Below are positions 41,969 to 48,100 of a stretch of DNA of 64,000 bases, piece after piece. The DNA lies in contig JAKASU010000001.1 in NCBI GenBank assembly GCA_021818925.1, positions 231,972-295,971 on the forward strand, written 5' to 3'. The translations under genes and the position numbers were made by a program. Under the pieces are notes generated by a model. The model made no database searches and was not told the DNA's origin. It saw only the letters and a program-made list of their open reading frames with translations. This DNA is from Microcaldota archaeon. Lineage in GTDB: Archaea > Micrarchaeota > Micrarchaeia > Micrarchaeales > CABMGC01. The first letter of the stretch is position 1. Every line of letters begins with the position of its first letter.

Positions 41969-42588
41969 ACGCCGGTAGGAAGATAATAGGAAAGTTTTCG
42001 CAGTACCCCGCCTTCACCTACAAGGAAGTAGAATTTTATACGGGAAGGAGCGTGCCGGACCTCGCTCGCGTTCTCTCTTACATGAAGAAGACTGGCAGGA
42101 TATACACGATCAGAAAAGGCGTTTACACCACAACAAAAGACAGTATGCTCTCCGGGTTTGCCTACACCCCATTTTACTACGGCATGCTCTCGGCGATGAC
42201 CATAAGGGGCCTGTGGACCCAGGAATCCAGGCCGGACATAATCACGATCAGGAAGGTAAGGAACTCCAGGAAGGCGGTGTTTGGGGACAGGACAGATGTT
42301 GTGTTCGTGCACCACATACCTGCAAGATATTTTTTCGGGTACGACATTGTGAAATACGGCAGGTTCATGCTTCCTGTTTCGGATGCGGAGAAGACGCTCA
42401 TCGACCTGTTCTACTACAGGGTTAGGCTGGCGGTGCAGAACTACGGAAACCTGCTTGCCGCGGTGCGCCAGAGAAAGCTGAAGGAATATTTGATGACGTA
42501 CGATGCCCACACGGTCTCTTCTGTAACAAATTTCGTTAAGAGATACAAGCGAGCCGCAGATTCTGGCAGGCTTACAAGCGAATACTGA
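41965..42588 (+). CDS. AbiEi-type antitoxin (second pair)
   Basis: A 207-aa AbiEi-family protein. The N-terminal winged-helix part reads YPAFTYKEVEFYTGRSVPDLARVLSYMKKTGRIYTIRKGVYTT, followed by PFYYGMLSAMTIRGLW and VSDAEKTLIDLFYY, the antitoxin core. The ATG at 41965 overlaps the toxin stop by four bases (ATGA); the track uses ATG 41956, which is also possible. Expected to repress its own promoter and block the AbiEii enzyme. Confidence 0.85.
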   Translation: MNAGRKIIGKFSQYPAFTYKEVEFYTGRSVPDLARVLSYMKKTGRIYTIRKGVYTTTKDSMLSGFAYTPFYYGMLSAMTIRGLWTQESRPDIITIRKVRNSRKAVFGDRTDVVFVHHIPARYFFGYDIVKYGRFMLPVSDAEKTLIDLFYYRVRLAVQNYGNLLAAVRQRKLKEYLMTYDAHTVSSVTNFVKRYKRAADSGRLTSEY

Positions 42589-42680
42589 TGCGGAAACAGG
42601 CCTGTGGCAGTCGCCAGGCTCCTGCAATTTTGCCATGCTCCTTGCCAATGTGCGCCGCCGCCCGCGCTGAAGGTAGGAAA

Positions 42681-42733
42681 ACAAAAAAGAAAAAAAAGAA
42701 AAAGGGAAGCAAAAACAAAAGGAACTCTTCCCT
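42681..42733 (-). terminator. Terminator of the 42736 membrane-protein gene
   Basis: On the minus strand, AGGGAAG/CTTCCCT (42703-42733) forms a 7-bp stem just after the stop codon, followed by a long T-rich run. The same element is duplicated at 41121-41151 inside repeat copy A. Confidence 0.65.
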
Positions 42734-42787
42734 GTCTACATCCTCTTGCCGCTAAGCGCGGTTCCGAGGAAGGTCAGGACGAAGCCC
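42691..42787 (+). repeat. 97-bp direct repeat, copy B (right of AbiE pair 2)
   Basis: This copy is in place: it spans the terminator and last ~17 codons of the membrane-protein gene on the minus strand. Copy A starts 1582 bases to the left, so the unit between equivalent points is 1582 bp and holds only the AbiE pair and its promoter. Confidence 0.85.
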
Positions 42788-43104
42788 AGGACGCTGGCCC
42801 ATAGCCACGTCTGGTTGCCCCAAGTAAGCGCCGATAGCGTGAGTCCAGCAACAGCAGCTGTCTCCAGGCCCATCAGGCTCATCTGAGGTCCGCTCCATCC
42901 CGTTATCTGTCCGAAGCTAGCGAAGAACAGCGCCACAGACGCGATCACCGCTGCGCCCACGAATATCGGGGCCCAGAAGGATCCGCTTCCTGCGAACACT
43001 CCTCCCGTAGCTGACCAGGATCCCGCGAACACAACTCCTAGGAAGACCAGGCTCCCTATGAGCTGCAGAACGAAGGCACCCCAGTTCTGTTGTGCTCTTG
43101 CCAT
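42736..43104 (-). CDS. Small four-helix membrane protein (paralogue 1)
   Basis: A 122-aa very hydrophobic protein starting MARAQQNWGAFVLQLIGSLVFLGVVF, with about four membrane helices, a Gly/Ser-rich loop (SWSATGGVFAGSGSF) and the ending FLGTALSGKRM. It matches the protein at 43506-43889 along its whole length (SIGSLxFLxVVF, FASFGxI, FLGxAxSGxxx). The ATG at 43104 lies ~30 bases after TATA TTTAAAAATT; the track's longer N-terminus overlaps that TATA box. Few polar residues; no channel or enzyme motif recognised. Strong promoter and terminator suggest abundant expression. Confidence 0.75.
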   Translation of the reverse strand: MARAQQNWGAFVLQLIGSLVFLGVVFAGSWSATGGVFAGSGSFWAPIFVGAAVIASVALFFASFGQITGWSGPQMSLMGLETAAVAGLTLSALTWGNQTWLWASVLGFVLTFLGTALSGKRM

Positions 43105-43134
43105 GCAATTCACTGCATTAAACTCGGTACCAAA

Positions 43135-43144
43135 ATTTTTAAAC
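43135..43144 (-). promoter_or_regulatory. TATA box of membrane paralogue 1
   Basis: TTTAAAAATT on the minus strand, about 31-40 bases before the ATG at 43104. The same element type sits before paralogue 2. Confidence 0.55.
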
Positions 43145-43285
43145 CTATTCCAGGCATACGTCAATGGTTTGACAAGCGTCGAAGCCATCATTACAGGTGA
43201 CGATTCTTCATTCGTCCATTGTTGATTGGCTTCTGGCTGCTGCCTTTGACTTTCGGAACCTTCTTCTAAGCCACACCTGACCTGT

Positions 43286-43331
43286 GAGAGGAAGTTTGAC
43301 GGCCTATCGATGAAAACAGGCCGCTCCTCTC
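43286..43331. other. Two-part inverted repeat, possible structured RNA
   Basis: Outer arms GAGAGGA/TCCTCTC (7 bp) enclose an asymmetric internal loop and inner arms CGGCCT/AGGCCG (6 bp) with a 12-base loop. There is no T tract after it on either strand, so it does not look like a simple terminator. Confidence 0.4.
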
Positions 43332-43358
43332 CTCCTCTGACGTAAAAGGCTGTTATTA

Positions 43359-43383
43359 CTAGATTTGCACTCTTAAAATCTAG
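43359..43383. promoter_or_regulatory. Perfect 8-base palindrome (operator-like)
   Basis: CTAGATTT-9 bases-AAATCTAG is a perfect inverted repeat whose spacer contains a TTAAAA TATA-like core. No adjacent gene starts immediately downstream on either strand, so the site may be a relic or serve an unseen RNA. Confidence 0.35.
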
Positions 43384-43455
43384 GTTAAACAGATACGAAT
43401 AAAATGCTTGATGCGCTTACGCACGGCAGTTTGCAGTTGCAACTACGCCTGCTGA

Positions 43456-43498
43456 CAAAAAAAAGAAAAAAGGAAAGAGAAAACAAAAACGCTCTTCC
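43456..43498 (-). terminator. Terminator of membrane paralogue 2
   Basis: Minus-strand stem GGAAGAG/CTCTTTCC (with one bulged base, 43472-43498) followed by a T-rich run, a few bases after the stop codon. Organisation matches the terminator of paralogue 1. Confidence 0.55.
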
Positions 43499-43505
43499 CT
43501 TCTTC

Positions 43506-43889
43506 TTACACCTTCCTTCCGCTCATCGCAGCTCCAAGGAAGCTCAGTATGAAGCCGATCAGCGACATCCACAGGTACACGCCCTGTCCGCCAGACCACG
43601 ACCACGTCATAGCGATCAGTGCCAGCGCAGTTATCGCCGCATCGCCCATTCCAAGCACGCTAAGCCTTGGGCTCTGCATTCCGGAGATGTTTCCGAAGCT
43701 CGCGAAGAACATCGACACAGACCCGATCACTGCTATTCCTACGAATAGCGGCAGGAAGAAAGCTCCTGCTCCAGCGAAGGTCGCCGACGGCGAGCCGCTC
43801 AGTCCTCCTCCGAAAACTACGTATAGGAAGGCCAGGCTCCCTATCAGTTCCAGGATGAAGGCCGAGAAGTTCTGTTTGCTCTTTGCCAT
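43506..43889 (-). CDS. Small four-helix membrane protein (paralogue 2)
   Basis: A 127-aa paralogue of the protein at 42736. It starts MAKSKQNFSAFILELIGSLAFLYVVF and ends FLGAAMSGRKV, with a Gly/Ser-rich loop (GGGLSGSPSATFAGAGAF) after helix 1 and FASFGNISGMQSP in the middle. The track start at 43949 lies beyond the TATA box (43921-43930), so ATG 43889 is preferred. The basic first residues and last SGRKV suggest both ends are cytosolic. Unknown function; the tandem duplication with conserved promoter layout points to a structural or abundant membrane component. Confidence 0.75.
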   Translation of the reverse strand: MAKSKQNFSAFILELIGSLAFLYVVFGGGLSGSPSATFAGAGAFFLPLFVGIAVIGSVSMFFASFGNISGMQSPRLSVLGMGDAAITALALIAMTWSWSGGQGVYLWMSLIGFILSFLGAAMSGRKV

Positions 43890-43920
43890 TCCATCACTGA
43901 ATGAGACAGGTATGAGTAAG

Positions 43921-43930
43921 TTTTTAAACG
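43921..43930 (-). promoter_or_regulatory. TATA box of membrane paralogue 2
   Basis: CGTTTAAAAA on the minus strand, about 32-41 bases before ATG 43889, in the same relative place as in paralogue 1. Confidence 0.55.
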
Positions 43931-44002
43931 TATGCACGGGATTAGACACGCGTTGTAGTGATTGCTTTTTAATTTTGTATGCGTGATGCTTACACTGGTC
44001 CT

Positions 44003-45127
44003 ATGCGCATCGCCTTCGCCTCTGACAGCGCCTACCCGTGGTTCAAGGGCGGGATAGAGAAGAGGAGGTACATAATAATGCGCAGGCTCGCGGAGGAGGG
44101 CCACCAGGTGCACTGCTTCACCATGCACAGGAAGGGCATGCCAGGCCACGCGTTCACCTACAGGGGCATAAGGTACCACTGCGTGGGCGAGGCGCTGGAC
44201 TGGAAGGGCATGTACAGGGGAGGCAGCAGGCGCAGGAGCATACGCATGCCGCTTATCTTCAGCATCAAGCTCTTCTTCAAGATACTGCCGTACAGGTTCG
44301 ACGTGCTAGACGCCGACTCCTTCCCGTTCCTGCACCTCATACCGCTCTTCCTGTACTCGAGGATACGCAACGTGAAGTTCGCTGTTACGTGGCACGAGGT
44401 CTGGGGCGCGGACTTCTGGAAGAGGTACCTGAGGGGCTTCGGCTTAATCGGCTACACAGTGGAGTGGCTCTGCTCAAGGATGGCTGACGTGCACATCGCA
44501 AACTCGAGCACGACAAAGCGGCTGCTCGAGAGCGTGCTCGGGGTCCGGCCCAGCAGGATACTCACCTTTCCGGTGGCGATAGACAGCGATGAGATCAGGA
44601 GGTTTGGCTCAGAGAAGAGGAGGAAGAAGGACCAGTTCATAGTGGTCAGCAGGCTTGTTGGCCACAAGCGCGTATGGCTCGCCATAGACGCGGTGGCGAA
44701 GACGAAGGCGAGGCTGCTGATAGTGGGCAACGGCCCTGACCTTGAGAAGCTTACGGAGCTGGCGGAAAAGAAGGCGCCAGGAAGGGTGGTGTTCAGGCAC
44801 GACCTTACCGACGCTCAGCTCTTTGCGTGCATAATGGAGTCGAGGGCTATGATCATGCCCTCCGAGCGGGAGGGGCTCTCGCTGGCAACCATAGAGGCGC
44901 TTGCGGTCGGGGTGCCGGTGGTTGTTGCCGATACCAGCTCGCTGCCTGTGGAGGTGAAGAGCATGTGCGTTGAGGCGAAGGAGAAGAGGCTGGGAGCGCT
45001 TCTCAACAAGATCCTCTTGGAAAGCGGGTCTTACACGGGCAGAGCCATGGCGCTGCGTTCCGAGGTGCTACGCGAGTTCTCCGGTGACAGCGCGGGAAAG
45101 GTGTACGCCAGGGTCGAGAAGGCATAG
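44003..45127 (+). CDS. Glycosyltransferase family 4 (GT-B)
   Basis: A 374-aa GT-B glycosyltransferase. MRIAFASDSAYPWFKGGIEKRRY is the N-terminal acceptor-side loop; FIVVSRLVGHKRVWLAIDAV begins the donor domain and MIMPSEREGLSLATIEALAVG is the E-x7-E nucleotide-sugar site. The ATG at 44003 is ~30 bases after an AT-rich TATA element (gctttttaatttt); the track start at 43979 is too close to it. Probably part of the same surface-glycan pathway as the island to its left. Confidence 0.9.
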   Translation: MRIAFASDSAYPWFKGGIEKRRYIIMRRLAEEGHQVHCFTMHRKGMPGHAFTYRGIRYHCVGEALDWKGMYRGGSRRRSIRMPLIFSIKLFFKILPYRFDVLDADSFPFLHLIPLFLYSRIRNVKFAVTWHEVWGADFWKRYLRGFGLIGYTVEWLCSRMADVHIANSSTTKRLLESVLGVRPSRILTFPVAIDSDEIRRFGSEKRRKKDQFIVVSRLVGHKRVWLAIDAVAKTKARLLIVGNGPDLEKLTELAEKKAPGRVVFRHDLTDAQLFACIMESRAMIMPSEREGLSLATIEALAVGVPVVVADTSSLPVEVKSMCVEAKEKRLGALLNKILLESGSYTGRAMALRSEVLREFSGDSAGKVYARVEKA

Positions 45128-45176
45128 GCGTCTGCTCACTTATTTATAACTTATATATGACTAATAATAGAGTTTA

Positions 45177-48100
45177 ATGCGCACCGCTTCTGGTTCCATC
45201 CTGCTCCTCTTTGCGCTTGCGGCCGCGATCCTCATTGTGCCAGCAAACGCAGCCACTTACGTGCGCATCGGAACCAGTTCAACGACCACGACCACCACCA
45301 CAACGTCCAGCACAACCACCACTATCGCACTTTCGTGCAGCAACTACTGCAACACCGGGGGGCCATACGGCGGCAGCGCGTGCAGCAGCACGGCCGAAGC
45401 GCCCTATCCTACCACGTGCTACGTTGCACAGAAGTTCAACACCGCATACCAGCAGTCGAGCAACCCGCTATTCAACAACCCCTCGACCATAAGTCCCTAC
45501 TACCAGTCTCCAGCCAACAGCGTGAGCTCCTACAACGTGTACAACGCGCCCTGGTTTCTCACCTGCCCCGTGAATCCGTACAGCTCGCCCAACCCGACAG
45601 ACTCACGGCTCTTCTACACCTCGCCGTACAACAACAACCAGTTCCCTTTCGTCGCTGGCGACGTCTGCCTGGCGAACACGCAGGACCTCACGACGCAGCT
45701 CAGACTGCCGGTCACAATAACCTGGACCAGCAGCACGCCGGCGAAGGCGACGGTCAGGGCGCTGGAGACAACGGGCGCGGCCGACCTGCAGATAAGCGCG
45801 CTGGCCTATTCGCCTATGTACCAGGCAGGGCTGCAGAACGTAATATCGTCCACGTACTACAACAGCTCCTACATCTTCCAGAAGGTCCCGGCAGCTGCGC
45901 AGAACGCGATTTGGACGTGGAGCGCCACATACGCCAACTTCAGCGGGGCGGTGCAGGACACGCAGACCGTCAACGCGAACCCGATAATAGACAAGGCATG
46001 GCCGATATCTTCCAGCGCTGACGACGACTCAAATGGCGCTCTGGCGGGAAGCACGGCACATTCGGCGGAGAACGGAACGTTGGCGCTGACGCAGAGCGGC
46101 GGCGCTGCGGCGGAGAATTCAAGCGGCGGTCCTCAGTTCAGGCAGATAGGAGGGGAATGCTCGTGCAACAGCTGCGATGGGAGCGGTAGCTGCGATTACT
46201 GCCCTGCCTCCTGTCCCGCAGTCAGCGTCTCGACAAACATCTGCTCATCGGGCTACTTCTGCTCTTCGCCAGGCACGAGCTCGACTTCGACCTCGACCTC
46301 CACCACAACCACGAGCCCGACGACAACGATAGAGAGCTATACCTGCCAGTACAGCTACAAGTACAGCGAGACGACTTCGCTGCAGAGCGTGAACAACCAG
46401 CAGGTTCCGTTCACCGAGGTGGAGCTCAGAGGCTCCGGAAGCAGCCAGCAGGAGGCCCTGAACAGCTTCAGCACCAGCATACTCCCATACTTCACCTACA
46501 ACTTCTCTGCGCCAAGCCCCGATAGCCAGGCTCTTAGCCTCTCGTACGACATCTTCGGCCCCTGGAACTACTACACGCCTGCGAACAGCATAGACCTCTT
46601 CCCGATAGACACGCCAGATTCCTTCTACATAAACTACAACGGCCTGCTAATATCAGGACCCGTATCCAGCCTGCTCAACGGCAACGCGCTGCAGAGCCTG
46701 CTGAGCAACATAGAGAAGGTGCTGCAGAACGCGGGAAACATAGGCGGACTGCTCAATGCGCTTAGCCACCGCAAGCTCTCAAGCCCAGCGATATCGGCGC
46801 CGATTGCGATAGCGGCGATGCCGAACGACTACATCTTCGTGCTCAACCAGAGCAGCAGCAACAGCAACTACTACATAAGCGTGCTAAGGCTCATCCCGCA
46901 CGGCTACTACAACAGCTCATCCGACCAGCCGAGCGGCGTGCAAAACGTGAGCGTGGACTCGAGCCAGCAGGCGCAGGGCGCGCAGCAGTACGCAAACGCG
47001 TGGAGCTCGTACTGGAACAACGTGACCGCTCTCCAGAACCAGACAACGTACGTGGTGGACAGCGTCGACATAACGACGCTGCTGCAAGGCTACACGTACT
47101 GCACTCAGGGCAGCGGAAGGGCGAGGGGCTTCTGCTATCCGTTCACGCCTCTGAACATAAGCGTTGACGACCGCGGTGACATATACATGTCTGGATACTT
47201 CGCCAGCGTGAACAAGCCAGGGCTGGTAAAGATAACTGGCATACTGAACAACAGCCTCAGCATGACCCACGCATCATCGGGCTGGACCGCAAACGAGACG
47301 CAGATACTTCCGCTCGTCGCCGCGACGCCCACCAGCGGGCTGGTCTTCATGGGCGGTCCGAACAGCGGCTACCTTTACGAGTTCAGCGGCAACGACCTCT
47401 CCAGCCTCGGCAGCCTTAGCCTATCGTTCAACGCGACAAATAACACAGTGCCTGGCGAGAACATAGCGCTCAACATACCCGCTTACCTGCAGGACGGCGG
47501 GCTCTACAATCTCTCTATACCGGGCCTGTACAGCTACGGCACGAAATTCAACCCCGGAACAGACTTCGACAAGGCGAGCTACCACCACGTGCTTGGCCTG
47601 CAGGAGGTCAACGGCTACCTCTACGTGCTCGACGACTGGGCCGCGGGGCTCAACAGTCAGAGCTGCTACACCTTCTTCACGTGCCCAAACGCTAACATGA
47701 ACATACTGATGGTGCGCGTGCTCAACAGCACAGGCTTCAACGTACCGCTCAGCCCCACGCTCACCAACGACCTGTACCAGCAGCAGAAGTGCACAGCCAC
47801 GGGCAGCACCAACCTCCTCAACACATGCACGAACAAGCCGCCAAGCTCCTCGCAGGTGCAGTGCCTGCCGAGCAGCTACTGCTCGATACAGGAGACCGGC
47901 ATATGCGGGGGCAGGGGAAGTATAGAGGCGCAGTACGACTGCGTGGCCAGCGGGACCAAGACCAGCACATACTACGCTACGGCCACAGGACTGTTCGGCA
48001 ACACAAGCACGTATCCGCCGTACGGCTGGGTGCTGTCAGCGAACATAACCGTAAGCGGCTGGGCAACGATAAACTTCTGCTCATCTTCGAACAACGCCGG

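Larger units (their letters stand above)
43105..43505. other. Intergenic region between the paralogous membrane-protein genes
   Basis: A ~400-base stretch with no convincing gene. It holds the promoter of the 43104 gene, a two-part hairpin at 43286-43331, a perfect 8-base palindrome at 43359-43383 and the terminator of the 43506 gene. Short frames here carry no coding character. Confidence 0.5.

Noticed and set aside
45275-45330. ACC/ACA-rich run read as a microsatellite or CRISPR-like repeat
   Set aside because: It is the coding sequence of a Thr/Ser linker in the giant surface protein; there are no regular spacers.
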